A stretch of DNA of 64,000 nt, from positions 62,001-126,000 of the forward strand of contig MAAM01000009.1 of assembly GCA_002162695.1 (NCBI GenBank). The letters are read 5' to 3'. The position numbers were made by a program, and so were the translations under genes. This document shows, in pieces, positions 37,770 to 47,662 of the stretch (within the stretch, counting starts at the first letter, position 1; each line of letters starts with the position of its first letter). Origin of the DNA: Cycloclasticus sp. 46_120_T64. Lineage in GTDB: Bacteria; Pseudomonadota; Gammaproteobacteria; Methylococcales; Cycloclasticaceae. The notes beneath the pieces are model-generated. The model saw nothing but the letters and a program-made list of their open reading frames with translations, was not told the origin of the DNA and searched no databases.

Positions 37770-38261
37770 ATGATAGAGCAACAAATAGATCGTTTGGCGG
37801 CCAATTTGGCGAATGGTTTGCAACAACAAGGTTTAAGCTTGGCGGTGGCTGAATCCTGTAGCGGAGGTTGGTTGGCGAAGGTGTTAACCGATGTGCCTGG
37901 CTGCAGTGCTTGGTTTTTAGGTGGGGTGGTCAGTTACAGTAACGCCGCTAAACAGCGTTTGTTATCGGTTGATCATGACTGTTTACAAGAGTTTGGTGCA
38001 GTGAGTGAACCGGTGGCTAGGCAGATGGTTGTCGGTGTCTGTGCAGCATTTTCATCGAACTTGGGGGTCTCCATTACCGGCGTGGCTGGGCCAGCGGGCG
38101 GTACTGCTGATAAACCTGTCGGCATGGTGTGTTTTGCGGTGCAAAACAGTCGCGGGGAGGTGTTGGCGATAACGCAGTGTTTTGATGGTGATCGTGAGCA
38201 GGTTCGCTTGCAAGCGGTAGCGTTTGCCTTATCGTTATTACTGGAGGCGGTGGCGGATTAA
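37770..38261 (+). CDS. pncC: CinA C-terminal-type nicotinamide-nucleotide amidase
   Basis: 163 residues from the ATG at 37770, with GGTGAG five bases upstream. It is the stand-alone CinA C-terminal domain: AVAESCSGGWLAKVLTDVPG near the start, then GGVVSYSNAAKQRLL and SITGVAGPAGGTADKPVG. The family deamidates nicotinamide mononucleotide in NAD recycling. The gene lies just upstream of recA, as in most gammaproteobacteria. Confidence 0.93.
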   Translation: MIEQQIDRLAANLANGLQQQGLSLAVAESCSGGWLAKVLTDVPGCSAWFLGGVVSYSNAAKQRLLSVDHDCLQEFGAVSEPVARQMVVGVCAAFSSNLGVSITGVAGPAGGTADKPVGMVCFAVQNSRGEVLAITQCFDGDREQVRLQAVAFALSLLLEAVAD

Positions 38262-38363
38262 ACAGCGAATACAGTATGCCTGCATCATAGTTTATGTGAT
38301 AATTTACGATTACTTACGATAATTTTGCTTTTGCATGAGGCAGGGGCTGTGACGAGGACGATG

Positions 38364-39398
38364 ATGGACGAAAATAAGAAGAAAGCACTCGGTGCCGCAT
38401 TATTACAAATTGAAAAGCAGTTTGGTAAGGGTTCCGTTATGCGTATGGGGGATGGCTCGGCCTTGCCCGATATTGAAACCTACTCAACCGGCTCTATTGC
38501 CTTAGATGTTGCCTTAGGTGTTGGTGGTCTTCCACGTGGTCGGGTTGTCGAAATATACGGGCCTGAATCATCGGGAAAAACAACCTTAACCCTAGAAACC
38601 ATCGCCCAGTGTCAGAAAGCGGGGGGTACTGCCGCATTTGTTGATGCGGAACACGCACTCGACCCTATTTATGCCGATAAAATTGGTGTCAATATGGATG
38701 AGCTGTTGGTGTCACAACCTGATACCGGCGAACAAGCCTTAGAAATTGTCGATATGTTGGTACGCTCAGGTGCGGTCGATATGGTGGTTGTTGACTCGGT
38801 AGCTGCGCTCACCCCGAAAGCCGAAATTGAAGGTGATATGGGTGATCATCACGTGGGTTTACAAGCGCGTTTGATGTCGCAGGCGTTACGCAAGCTGACG
38901 GGTAATATTAAGCGCTCAAATACACTCGTGGTCTTCATCAACCAAATTCGGATGAAAATTGGGGTGATGTTTGGTAACCCAGAAACCACCACGGGGGGTA
39001 ATGCCTTAAAGTTTTATTCATCGGTACGTTTAGATATTCGTCGTATTGGCGCGATTAAAAAAGGCGATGAGATTTTAGGTAATGAAACCCGCGTTAAAGT
39101 GGTTAAAAATAAAGTTGCTCCGCCGTTTAAACAGGGTTTATTCGAAATTTTATACGGTGAAGGTATTTCTCGCGAAGGCGAACTCGTGGATTTAGGTGTT
39201 AGTTTAGACTTGGTTGAAAAAGCAGGCTCTTGGTATAGCTATGATGGCGCTAAAATTGGCCAAGGCAAAGACAATGCAAAAAATTACTTCAGAGAAAATA
39301 AAGATAAAGCGGCTGAATTAGAAGCGAATATTCGTGCCGCCTTATTACCGACGAAAGGCGAGAAAGATGCCGCTGATGATAAAGGTGCTAAGGCCTGA
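38364..39398 (+). CDS. recA: RecA recombinase
   Basis: 344 residues from the ATG at 38364 (MDENKKK), which has GAGG six bases upstream; the ATG three bases earlier is an alternative. Walker A is [11 protein letters not shown], followed by DAEHALDP, the Walker B stretch VVVDSVAAL, and the L2 region with [17 protein letters not shown]. It promotes strand exchange and activates LexA cleavage. Only half of a LexA site (ATACAGTA at 38269-38276) is visible upstream, so SOS control is not evident from the sequence. Confidence 0.97.
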   Translation: MDENKKKALGAALLQIEKQFGKGSVMRMGDGSALPDIETYSTGSIALDVALGVGGLPRGRVVEIYGPESSGKTTLTLETIAQCQKAGGTAAFVDAEHALDPIYADKIGVNMDELLVSQPDTGEQALEIVDMLVRSGAVDMVVVDSVAALTPKAEIEGDMGDHHVGLQARLMSQALRKLTGNIKRSNTLVVFINQIRMKIGVMFGNPETTTGGNALKFYSSVRLDIRRIGAIKKGDEILGNETRVKVVKNKVAPPFKQGLFEILYGEGISREGELVDLGVSLDLVEKAGSWYSYDGAKIGQGKDNAKNYFRENKDKAAELEANIRAALLPTKGEKDAADDKGAKA

Positions 39399-39847
39399 AC
39401 GAGGAGCAAAAAACAGCGTCGCAACTGCGTGAAAAATGCTTAGCGATGCTGTCTCGGCGGGAACATAGTTTCCGCGAACTGCTACAGAAGTTAACCTTGA
39501 AAGGCTTCCAGCGGGATGCGGTGGAAGAGCTGTTGAACGAGTTTGTAGAACTCGGTTGGCAAAGTGACCAGCGGTTCGCCGAAAGTTATAGCCGTTCAAG
39601 ATTGCAGAAGGGCTTTGGCCCCGTTCGCATTCAGTATGAATTAAGAGAGCGCGGTATTGATAAGGGTCTCAACAAGGTCTTCGATGAAGCCCCTGATTGG
39701 CAAACCTTATTAAGCGAGCTACACAGTAAAAAATACGGTGCACAAGCACCAACGGATATGAAAGAACGCGCGAAGCGGATCCGTTTTTTTCAACATAAGG
39801 GATTTACACACGACATGATTAAGCAGTTGTTTAATCAGATGTCTTAA
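39395..39847 (+). CDS. recX: RecX, regulator of RecA; non-standard start probable
   Basis: About 150 residues. The first ATG in frame is at 39446, but the conserved N-terminal helix ([25 protein letters not shown]) begins upstream of it. The frame is open back to 39392, with no ATG, GTG or TTG. The CTG at 39395 overlaps the recA stop (CTGA) and has AAGGTG about seven bases upstream, so it is the best candidate start. The three-helix RecX repeats follow ([44 protein letters not shown]). RecX binds RecA filaments and limits their growth. If translation starts at 39446 the protein is 133 residues and lacks part of the first repeat. Confidence 0.85.
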   Translation: MNEEQKTASQLREKCLAMLSRREHSFRELLQKLTLKGFQRDAVEELLNEFVELGWQSDQRFAESYSRSRLQKGFGPVRIQYELRERGIDKGLNKVFDEAPDWQTLLSELHSKKYGAQAPTDMKERAKRIRFFQHKGFTHDMIKQLFNQMS

Positions 39848-39863
39848 TATAGGTTTTAATGAG

Positions 39864-42473
39864 ATGAAAAATTTAACGAGTGCTGAAATTCGTTCAGCCT
39901 TTTTGACGTATTTTGAAAAACAGGGGCATCAAATTGTTCCTTCCAGCTCATTAGTACCGGGTAATGATCCTACCTTGTTATTTACCAATGCGGGCATGGT
40001 ACCGTTTAAAGACCTGTTTTTAGGTGATGAAAAACGATCCTATACAACGGCGACTTCATCGCAACGTTGTGTTCGTGCCGGTGGCAAACATAATGACTTA
40101 GAAAATGTAGGTTATACCGCGCGTCACCACACCTTTTTCGAAATGCTGGGTAACTTTAGTTTTGGCGACTACTTTAAGCGTGAAGCGATTCAATATGCTT
40201 GGCAGTTTTTAGTCGGAGAACTGGGTATTCCGGCTGAAAAGCTTTGGGTTACCGTGTTTGATGAAGATCCAGAAGCCGCTGATATTTGGTTAAACGAAAT
40301 AGGCGTTAGCCCTGATCGTTTATCACGCATTGGCGCAAAAGATAATTTCTGGTCGATGGGTGATACTGGCCCGTGCGGCCCGTGTTCTGAAATTTTTTAT
40401 GATCACGGTGAAGACGTTGCCGGTGGCCCACCGGGCACACCAGAAGAAGACGGTGATCGTTACGTAGAAATTTGGAACCTCGTATTTATGCAATACGACC
40501 GCAATGCGGCCGGTGAGCTGATTCCTTTGCCTAAACCATCGGTTGATACCGGTATGGGTTTAGAACGTGTTGCGGCGGTGTTGCAAGGTGTTCACAATAA
40601 TTACGATATTGAGTTATTCCGAGGGCTTATCGATAGTGCTGCGGCTTTAACCAATACGAGCAATAAATCGCATACCTCATTACGCGTATTGGTTGATCAT
40701 ATTCGTTCATGTGCTTTCTTAATTATTGACGGTGTGCTGCCGTCTAATGAAGGTCGAGGTTATGTATTACGTCGTATTATTCGTCGTGCAATACGCCATG
40801 GCTATAAATTAGAAACAAAACAAGCCTTCTTCCATAATTTGGTACAACCGTTGGCTGAACAAATGGGCGAGGCTTACCCAGAGCTTATCGAAAAAGCGCA
40901 GATGGTTAGTAATATTCTGTTAAAAGAAGAACAGCGTTTTGCCGAGACCTTAGAGCAAGGTATGAAGCTGCTGCAAGAGGCGACCGCCGGTTTAAAAGAT
41001 AAGGTGATCAGCGGTGAAACAGCCTTTAAGTTATACGATACCTTTGGCTTCCCCGTTGACCTGACCGCTGATTATGCCAGAGAGCATGATTTAACCGTCG
41101 ATATGGATGGTTTTGAGAGCGCGATGCAAGCGCAGCGTGAACGTGCGCGTTCATCCAGCTCGTTTGCAGCGGGCCAATCTGAATTACCAAAATTAGACTT
41201 TAAAACAGAATTTACCGGTTATGTTGAGCTAGAAAAGACCGCTAATTTGCAGGCTATTATTAAATCGTCTGAACAGCTTCAGCAGTTAACAGCGGGTGAT
41301 GAAGCACTGTTAGTACTTGAACAAACGCCTTTTTATGCCGAATCGGGTGGTCAAGCGGGTGACCTTGGTGTTATTACATCGGCAGACGCTGTGTTTGAAG
41401 TGAGTGATGTGCAAAAACAAGGGGATTGTTACTTCCATGTGGGGCGTTTACTTAAAGGTGAACTGAACGTTGGTCAGTCATTAACGGCGCAGGTGGATGC
41501 GGCTAAGCGTTCAGCGACAGCGGCAAACCACTCGGCGACTCATTTATTACACTCGGCATTACGTGAAGTGCTAGGTGAACACGTGGCGCAAAAAGGTTCC
41601 TTGGTGGAAGCGAAGCGTTTACGTTTCGATTTTAGTCACTTCGAACCCGTTTCTGCCGAGCAATTATTGCAAATTGAGCGTGTAGTTAATCAGCAGGTTC
41701 GTTTAAATAATGATGTTGAAACCCTAGTGACCGACCAAGAAACTGCGGTAGCGAATGGCGCAATGGCGTTGTTTGGTGAAAAATACGGCGATAAAGTTCG
41801 TGTGTTATCGATGGGCGATTTTTCAACCGAGCTCTGTGGTGGTACCCACGTCAACCGTGTGGGTGATATTGGTTTGATTAAAATACTCGCAGAAAGCGGT
41901 ATCGCATCTGGGGTGCGTCGTATCGAAGCGATTGCCGGTGTAGGTGCGATGGATTGGGTGGAGCAGGGTGATGCCTTGCTGAATAATATCAATAAACTGG
42001 TTAAAGCGAATCGCGAAACAGCGCTCGGTAAAGTGAGTCAGTTACAGGATAAAAATAAATCGTTAGAAAAAGAACTCGAGTTATTAAAAGCGCAGCTGGC
42101 GAAAGCGGCGAGCGGCGATTTGGCGAGTCAAGCGGTGCAGGTTGATGGCTTAAATGTATTGGCTGCGCATATTGAAGGCAGTGATGTAAAAACCTTGCGT
42201 GAGCTAGTGGATCAGCTGAAAAATAAACTCGGTGATGCGGCGGTGGTGTTATCGACCGTTGACGGTGAAAAAATAACCTTGATTGCGGGTGTCTCGAAAG
42301 AACAAACCAAGCGCATTAAAGCGGGTGACTTAGTCAACTCGGTTGCTCAACAAGTGGGTGGTAAGGGTGGCGGTAGACCGGATATGGCGCAAGCAGGCGG
42401 TGATAATCCTGCGGCTTTAGATGCCGCACTCGCCTCTGTGGCTGACTGGGTTAAGCAGCAATTAACAAAATAA
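39864..42473 (+). CDS. alaS: Alanyl-tRNA synthetase
   Basis: 869 residues (E. coli 876). The class II catalytic core starts [18 protein letters not shown]. The editing domain has [15 protein letters not shown] (HxxxH) and [13 protein letters not shown] (C and H zinc ligands). The C-terminal oligomerisation domain ends with the Gly-rich [15 protein letters not shown]. It charges tRNA-Ala and clears mischarged Ser and Gly. It lies 16 bases after recX. Confidence 0.97.
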   Translation: MKNLTSAEIRSAFLTYFEKQGHQIVPSSSLVPGNDPTLLFTNAGMVPFKDLFLGDEKRSYTTATSSQRCVRAGGKHNDLENVGYTARHHTFFEMLGNFSFGDYFKREAIQYAWQFLVGELGIPAEKLWVTVFDEDPEAADIWLNEIGVSPDRLSRIGAKDNFWSMGDTGPCGPCSEIFYDHGEDVAGGPPGTPEEDGDRYVEIWNLVFMQYDRNAAGELIPLPKPSVDTGMGLERVAAVLQGVHNNYDIELFRGLIDSAAALTNTSNKSHTSLRVLVDHIRSCAFLIIDGVLPSNEGRGYVLRRIIRRAIRHGYKLETKQAFFHNLVQPLAEQMGEAYPELIEKAQMVSNILLKEEQRFAETLEQGMKLLQEATAGLKDKVISGETAFKLYDTFGFPVDLTADYAREHDLTVDMDGFESAMQAQRERARSSSSFAAGQSELPKLDFKTEFTGYVELEKTANLQAIIKSSEQLQQLTAGDEALLVLEQTPFYAESGGQAGDLGVITSADAVFEVSDVQKQGDCYFHVGRLLKGELNVGQSLTAQVDAAKRSATAANHSATHLLHSALREVLGEHVAQKGSLVEAKRLRFDFSHFEPVSAEQLLQIERVVNQQVRLNNDVETLVTDQETAVANGAMALFGEKYGDKVRVLSMGDFSTELCGGTHVNRVGDIGLIKILAESGIASGVRRIEAIAGVGAMDWVEQGDALLNNINKLVKANRETALGKVSQLQDKNKSLEKELELLKAQLAKAASGDLASQAVQVDGLNVLAAHIEGSDVKTLRELVDQLKNKLGDAAVVLSTVDGEKITLIAGVSKEQTKRIKAGDLVNSVAQQVGGKGGGRPDMAQAGGDNPAALDAALASVADWVKQQLTK

Positions 42474-42486
42474 TTTCGGTAATAAA

Positions 42487-43713
42487 ATGACTCTACACGT
42501 ACATAAATACGGTGGCACTTCCGTAGGCACGGCTGATAAAATTCAGAATGTTGCAAAAAAATTAGTCGGCGAAAAAAAGACAACGGGTAACGACCTTGTT
42601 GTGGTGGTATCCGCGATGAGTGGTGAAACCAACAGAATGACCGACCTGGCGAAGACGATGCAGCAGGTGCCGAGTGCGAAGCAGATGGATGTGTTGTTAT
42701 CCACCGGTGAGCAGGTGACGATCGCGTTGTTATGTATGGCGCTGGAAGAGCTGGGGCAAGCCGCGGTTTCGTATACCGGCGGGCAAGTGAAAATTATTAC
42801 TGATGATGCGCACAGTAAGGCGCGTATCGAAGAGATTCACACGGCTAATGTACAAGCCGATTTGCAAGGCGGTAAGATCGTCGTGGTGGCTGGTTTTCAA
42901 GGGGTTACTGAGGACGGAGCGATCACCACCTTGGGTCGAGGCGGTTCAGATACCACCGCCGTTGCCTTGGCGGCAGCGTTAAAAGCCGATGAATGTCGAA
43001 TTTATACCGACGTTGATGGTGTTTATACGACAGATCCAAGAGTCGAGCCTAAAGCCCGTCGTTTAGATAAGATAACCTTCGAAGAAATGCTTGAGATGGC
43101 TAGCTTGGGTTCAAAGATTTTGCAAATTCGTTCAGTTGAATTTGCCGGTAAATATAATGTTCCATTACGTGTTCTATCAACCTTTGTTGAAGGTGACGGC
43201 ACGTTAATTACGTATGAAGATGAGGATGAGGGTATGGAAAAAGCGTTAATATCAGGTATAGCATTTAATCGCGATGAGGCCAAAGTAACGTTGGCGGGTG
43301 TGCCCGATATGCCGGGTGTTGCCTCGGCGATTCTCCAGCCCATTTCAGCGGCCAATATTGAAATTGATATGATCGTGCAAAACATTGCCGAAGATAAAAC
43401 GACTGATTTCACCTTTACCGTACACCGAAATGATTACGAAAAGACGATGCAAATCTTGCAAGATATTTGTAATCAACTGGGAGCAGAAAAGGTTAGCGGT
43501 GACGATAAAATCGTCAAGGTTTCTATTGTGGGTGTGGGTATGCGTTCGCACGCCGGTATTGCCAGTCAAATGTTTACTGCTTTGGCCGAAGAGGGAATTA
43601 ATATCCGGATGATTTCTACGTCTGAAATTAAGATCTCTGTGGTGGTTGATGAGAAATACCTAGAGCTTGCGGTGCGTACATTGCATGAATCTTTTGGTTT
43701 ATCTGCGGAATAA
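42487..43713 (+). CDS. lysC: Aspartate kinase
   Basis: 408 residues. The kinase domain begins with the family motif VHKYGGTSVG and has GRGGSDTTAVALAAAL. Two ACT domains at the C-terminus bind the feedback effectors lysine and threonine. It phosphorylates aspartate, the first step towards lysine, threonine, methionine and diaminopimelate. Only 13 bases separate it from alaS, so a lysine riboswitch is excluded here. Confidence 0.96.
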   Translation: MTLHVHKYGGTSVGTADKIQNVAKKLVGEKKTTGNDLVVVVSAMSGETNRMTDLAKTMQQVPSAKQMDVLLSTGEQVTIALLCMALEELGQAAVSYTGGQVKIITDDAHSKARIEEIHTANVQADLQGGKIVVVAGFQGVTEDGAITTLGRGGSDTTAVALAAALKADECRIYTDVDGVYTTDPRVEPKARRLDKITFEEMLEMASLGSKILQIRSVEFAGKYNVPLRVLSTFVEGDGTLITYEDEDEGMEKALISGIAFNRDEAKVTLAGVPDMPGVASAILQPISAANIEIDMIVQNIAEDKTTDFTFTVHRNDYEKTMQILQDICNQLGAEKVSGDDKIVKVSIVGVGMRSHAGIASQMFTALAEEGINIRMISTSEIKISVVVDEKYLELAVRTLHESFGLSAE

Positions 43714-43823
43714 AGCATTTGATAGCTTTTAGCCTGTTTATTGCTGTGCTACAATAACCGAATAACAAGATTCAATATTGATCGGCAAAGCTTTAGGGAT
43801 CTTTAAGGCAAAAAGGAGCTACC

Positions 43824-44009
43824 ATGCTAATTTTAACTAGAAAGGTTGGTGAATCCCTTATCATTGGCGATGATGTTTCTATCATTGTTTTAGGTGTTAA
43901 AGGGAATCAAGTAAGAATTGGTGTTGATGCACCAAAAAGTGTTTCTGTTCATCGTGAAGAGATTTATAATAAAATCCAAGATGAAAAAGAAATAAACGGG
44001 AATAAATAA
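43824..44009 (+). CDS. csrA: Carbon storage regulator CsrA/RsmA
   Basis: 61 residues. [18 protein letters not shown] and the conserved Arg in [11 protein letters not shown] mark CsrA. It binds GGA motifs in mRNA leaders and represses or stabilises transcripts for motility, biofilm and secretion. AAAAAGGAGCT lies upstream of the ATG, and this GGA at the ribosome-binding site could permit autoregulation. The lysC-csrA-tRNA-Ser order is typical of Pseudomonas and relatives. Confidence 0.96.
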   Translation: MLILTRKVGESLIIGDDVSIIVLGVKGNQVRIGVDAPKSVSVHREEIYNKIQDEKEINGNK

Positions 44010-44020
44010 GAATATATTCT

Positions 44021-44112
44021 GGAGAGATGGCCGAGCGGCTGAAGGCGCTCCCCTGCTAAGGGAGTATGGGTTTTATAGCCCATCGAGGGTTCGAATCCCT
44101 CTCTCTCCACCA
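44021..44112 (+). tRNA. tRNA-Ser (anticodon GCU)
   Basis: The acceptor stem GGAGAGA (44021-44027) pairs with TCTCTCC (44102-44108). The anticodon loop reads CTGCTAA within the stem CTCCC/GGGAG. A long variable arm (TATGGGTTTTATAGCCCATC) and the T arm GAGGG-TTCGAAT-CCCTC complete a class II serine tRNA. CCA is encoded at 44110-44112, which leaves A at the discriminator position 44109; bacterial serine tRNAs usually have G there. Confidence 0.95.
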
Positions 44113-44896
44113 TGTATATTTTTAGGCAAGGATCTATTCCTGTATTGACGTGTACCGCTCAGGCACGAACGTTCAATCACACTCATTTTCTTTAATTCAC
44201 CGCGGTTGCTTTCAATAAGCAACTCTGCGTTAATAACTTTTTTACGTCAAACAAACCTTCAGTATTATTCCTCCCCGTACGTCCAAAACGTCGATATCAA
44301 TTCGGCATACGAATATCACATTGTTTACTCACTTCTTTTTGCCTACGCTCATATACATGATGCCTTCAACCCCTCTAGGCAAGTACACGGCAAAATTCTT
44401 TGCCGTTAAGCGCATCTCTTTACGTTAATCGGCTTCAATAACTTCAGTACGCCCACACTCCTCATTTTTTACGTGCCACTTTTTAAGTGAGCTGGCGATT
44501 TTTTGTGCGCTTATTAGTTTTGTTGCTAGTCCTTATAGGTTTAAGTAAAACGAAGCGGGTAACTATGCTTACCGGTGGTCCATAATATATTTACAGAATC
44601 ACACGTAGCTAGGGCGGCTGAATTTAACTGCTTCTCAGTTGCAACTTACTATCAAGGACCTTTGCGCGATAATGCCGTAGAGTGTTTTTTTGAAAAACAT
44701 TACGTAGTGTAGATAGTAACTGCCTCGATAGTTTACAATTAATTGAGTTTCTTTAGGGTGAGTGCTCTAAGTACCTTACGTACTATGTACTTGTCGTAAA
44801 ACCTTGTCGGCTTAACGATCAAGTCAGAGGGGTGTTTGCTTGTGGTAATCAAAGGAATTGGTTTTCATTTTAATAATTTTAAAGGATTAATAAACA
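44113..44896. other. 784-base gene-free stretch downstream of tRNA-Ser
   Basis: No convincing gene lies here. The first about 400 bases are C/T-rich and G-poor on the plus strand, opposite to the neighbouring plus-strand genes. Hairpins include a 7-bp stem at 44205-44223 and a perfect 8-bp stem with a four-base loop at 44387-44406 (ACGGCAAA / TTTGCCGT). On the minus strand some 55 codons around 44350-44190 stay open apart from one stop (pieces such as NNTEGLFDVKKLLTQ), possibly a gene relic. The last about 80 bases are AT-rich and probably hold the promoter of the next gene. Confidence 0.4.
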
Positions 44897-45724
44897 GTGT
44901 TAAATAAAAAAATAAATACGGTTATTTTAGGGGCAGCACTTGCTGCTGTTGTATCGGCACCTGTGTTGGCGGCACCATCGGCTAAATTTGCGGCGACTTG
45001 GTCAACGGAGCCTGCATTGGCTTCGCTTGCAAATACCGGGGGGTATGTAGATACCGATACTGTTGTTACTGACTCACATACGGGTTACACAATAGCCACC
45101 ATTAAAGTGCCACAAGATAAAGAATTATTGGTGGGAGTTTCTGCTGAAATTGGTTTAATAACCGATACATCCATTAAAGGTAAAAATGGTGGTTCTGCTA
45201 AAGCGATTGCCGATGCTGAAGCATTCGTAACCTTATTTGCTGTGCCAGTTGATGGCGGAGATGGTATTGAAGCAGCGCCGGGTCAAGTGATGTTATCAAA
45301 GCGGGTTCAAGCTTTAAGCGCTACGTTAGGCGGGGTGATTCAAAGCTGTACCGATTCGCTTACTGTCGATACTGATGAAGATGGTGTTGCTGATGCCGGT
45401 GATGGAACTATTGTTATTGCCGATGAGTGTGATGTAACGGATGAAGAAATTGGTTTAATGCAAAATACTACGGCGGCACACCACTTTAACTTTGTACTGC
45501 CTAATATGGATCAAGGCGAATACGATATTAAAGCTGTTTTCACTACAGGTTCACGTGCTGAAGTCATTATTTGTGATTCTGAAGCCGAGTGTGACCTCTA
45601 TGATGCTGATGGAACCGTTGAGGGAATGGCTAACGCTGCAGCCGTTATCAATAAGACTATGGTAACTGTTCAGCAAGTACGTGCTGCAAAAGATGGTTTG
45701 AATTTAGTGACTATTACTGAGTAG
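44897..45724 (+). CDS. Secreted protein of unknown function with Asp-rich loop
   Basis: 275 residues from the GTG at 44897, with AAAGGA about ten bases upstream. A clear signal peptide (about 1-26, ending VLAA) is followed by a beta-rich acidic mature domain. Around residues 158-170 a DTDEDGVADAGDG stretch resembles calcium-binding DxDxDG loops. Cysteines are few (CTDS, ECDV, ICDSEAECD) and could form two disulfides. I do not recognise the family. It lies directly before the type II secretion operon, behind its own terminator, so it is a candidate substrate or surface protein; that is inference from position. Confidence 0.8.
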   Translation: MLNKKINTVILGAALAAVVSAPVLAAPSAKFAATWSTEPALASLANTGGYVDTDTVVTDSHTGYTIATIKVPQDKELLVGVSAEIGLITDTSIKGKNGGSAKAIADAEAFVTLFAVPVDGGDGIEAAPGQVMLSKRVQALSATLGGVIQSCTDSLTVDTDEDGVADAGDGTIVIADECDVTDEEIGLMQNTTAAHHFNFVLPNMDQGEYDIKAVFTTGSRAEVIICDSEAECDLYDADGTVEGMANAAAVINKTMVTVQQVRAAKDGLNLVTITE

Positions 45725-45770
45725 TAATTATTAGTTACTTGGCCTACCCAAGGGTTAGGTTCCGATTCGA

Positions 45771-45801
45771 AAAACCAGCTACCTTAGTAGCTGGTTTTTT
45801 T
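45771..45801 (+). terminator. Rho-independent terminator after the secreted orphan gene
   Basis: A perfect 12-bp stem, AAAACCAGCTAC (45771-45782) with its complement (45787-45798), has a CTTA loop and runs into a T tract. It separates this gene from the secretion operon. Confidence 0.93.
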
Positions 45802-45972
45802 ATATATCAAGAAAACCAAGCCGGTTTGATTTTTTCTTATTTGAAACTATAACGGATAACAATGAGACTTTTAAATGATGAGTAACTCCATTTGCACCTG
45901 TTTTCTTAAATACGCCAGGGGTATAGTTATACTCTCAGCTAGATAATTCAATGGCACGATGGATAGGGGCGC

Positions 45973-47652
45973 ATGGGTATTAAGGACTGTTATCAAGAGT
46001 TTTCGAAAGCACTGTTAGGCACAGGTTTACTGAGTGATATGGATATCGCAAAGGCTGAACGGTTGGCCACCAGCAATTCATCATTAAGCTTGCCACAGTT
46101 GCTGTTAGATTTAGGGATGTTGCCTGAAGCCGAGTTGGCTGATCAGTTGTCGGCGGTGAGCAAAAAACAACGTGTGACGGCTAAGGAATTGCCGGAAAAT
46201 GCGGTGTTGACCGATGTATCCCCCCGTTTTTTAAAAGAATTCTCTATTGCTGGCTTATATTCTAATGAAGACAGTGTTGCTGTTGCCGTCGTTGACCCGT
46301 TGGATAGCTATGCGGTGGATGCCTTGGCGTTAGCATTGAACAAACAAGTTGTTGTGCACGTGGGGGTACGTTCAGAGATTGAAAAGGCGGTAGCTCTGCA
46401 ACTAGAGGATGGCCGTGTCGATAAGGTAGAGGATTGGCAGGGTAATGATGATGCAGATATTGAACGCTTACGTGATATTGCTAGTGAGGCGCCGGTTATC
46501 CGTTTTGTTAATGCACTGTTTCAGCAGGCGGTGGAGGCTAGTGCTTCTGATATTCACATTGAATCTATAGACAAAAGCCTAAAACTACGGTTGCGTATTG
46601 ACGGTGTGTTGAAGGATGTCGACTTACCTATGAGCGGCACGGCGGTGGGTATTATTTCTCGCATTAAACTCTTAGCAAAGCTCAATATAGCCGAACGACG
46701 CTTACCCCAGGATGGCCGTATTCGTTATCAAGTGAATGCAAAAGAGTTTGATATGCGAGTTTCAACCAGCCCAACGATACATGGTGAAGGCGTGGTCATT
46801 CGTTTATTAGATCGCTCACAAATTGACCTTGATTTTGAAACCTTGGGTTTTGAAGGTCTGTCGCTCGAACGTTTTCTGGGTGTGTTGGCTCAACCGAATG
46901 GCATCATTTTGATCACTGGGCCAACCGGCAGCGGTAAAACGACTACGCTATACACGGCGTTAACACGTCTTAATACCTCAGAATCAAAAATCATTACAGT
47001 AGAAGACCCTGTTGAGTATGAGCTTGAGGGGATTAATCAAATTCAGGTTAAAGCTGATATTGATTTAACATTTTCTAATATTTTGCGATCCATCGTGCGT
47101 CAAGACCCGGATATTATTATGGTGGGTGAAATGCGTGATACTGAAACGGCTAATATTGCCGTTCAATCTGCATTAACAGGGCATTTAGTTTTAACGACAT
47201 TGCATACCAATGATGCTGCATCTGGGATGATACGCTTGCTTGATATGGGAGTGGATGACTTCTTGTTGGCCTCAACGGTGACTGGAATTTTGGCGCAACG
47301 TTTGATGAGGCGTTTGTGTGATGAGTGTAAACAAGCGTTTGACCCTGCTAAGGAATTAATCGATGAATTAGGTTTACAGCCAATTATTGAGGCGGAAGGT
47401 TCAAATTTTTATACTGCAACAGGCTGTGAATCTTGTGGGGAAACAGGTTATAAGGGGCGGATAGCCATGGTGGAGTTTTTGACTGTATCAGAAGGAATCA
47501 AAAAAGGGGTCATGCGTAAAGCGGATGCGGTTGAAATTCATGAATGTGCCTTATCGGAAGGTATGGAGTCTATGTTGAGTGATGGGCTTAAAAAAGCAGC
47601 GCGGGGCTTAACAGCACTTGAAGAAGTTGTTCGTTTAAGCAAAAAACAATAG
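45973..47652 (+). CDS. gspE: Type II secretion ATPase GspE
   Basis: 559 residues. The N1E-type domain is followed by the RecA-like ATPase with GPTGSGKTTTLYT (Walker A), the Asp box, IIMVGEMRDTETANIA (Walker B) and LTGHLVLTTLHTND (His box). The zinc-binding CDECKQAF...CESCGETGYKGR motif is intact. It powers pseudopilus assembly from the cytoplasmic face. It is the first gene of an eleven-gene operon in Xps order. AGGGGC precedes the ATG. Confidence 0.95.
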   Translation: MGIKDCYQEFSKALLGTGLLSDMDIAKAERLATSNSSLSLPQLLLDLGMLPEAELADQLSAVSKKQRVTAKELPENAVLTDVSPRFLKEFSIAGLYSNEDSVAVAVVDPLDSYAVDALALALNKQVVVHVGVRSEIEKAVALQLEDGRVDKVEDWQGNDDADIERLRDIASEAPVIRFVNALFQQAVEASASDIHIESIDKSLKLRLRIDGVLKDVDLPMSGTAVGIISRIKLLAKLNIAERRLPQDGRIRYQVNAKEFDMRVSTSPTIHGEGVVIRLLDRSQIDLDFETLGFEGLSLERFLGVLAQPNGIILITGPTGSGKTTTLYTALTRLNTSESKIITVEDPVEYELEGINQIQVKADIDLTFSNILRSIVRQDPDIIMVGEMRDTETANIAVQSALTGHLVLTTLHTNDAASGMIRLLDMGVDDFLLASTVTGILAQRLMRRLCDECKQAFDPAKELIDELGLQPIIEAEGSNFYTATGCESCGETGYKGRIAMVEFLTVSEGIKKGVMRKADAVEIHECALSEGMESMLSDGLKKAARGLTALEEVVRLSKKQ

Positions 47653-47662
47653 GTCTTAGCGT

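Noticed and set aside
38262-38363. LexA (SOS) box upstream of recA
   Set aside because: Only one half-site (ATACAGTA at 38269-38276) is present; the paired half does not match CTGT-N8-ACAG.
42474-42486. Lysine riboswitch before lysC
   Set aside because: Only 13 bases separate alaS and lysC, too short for any riboswitch.
44206-44409. 67-residue plus-strand ORF downstream of tRNA-Ser
   Set aside because: Starts at TTG without a ribosome-binding site, has unusual composition, no recognisable motif, and lies in a G-poor stretch unlike other plus-strand genes here.
44021-44896. Genomic island or prophage attached at tRNA-Ser
   Set aside because: No integrase gene and no second copy of the tRNA 3' end were found in the window.
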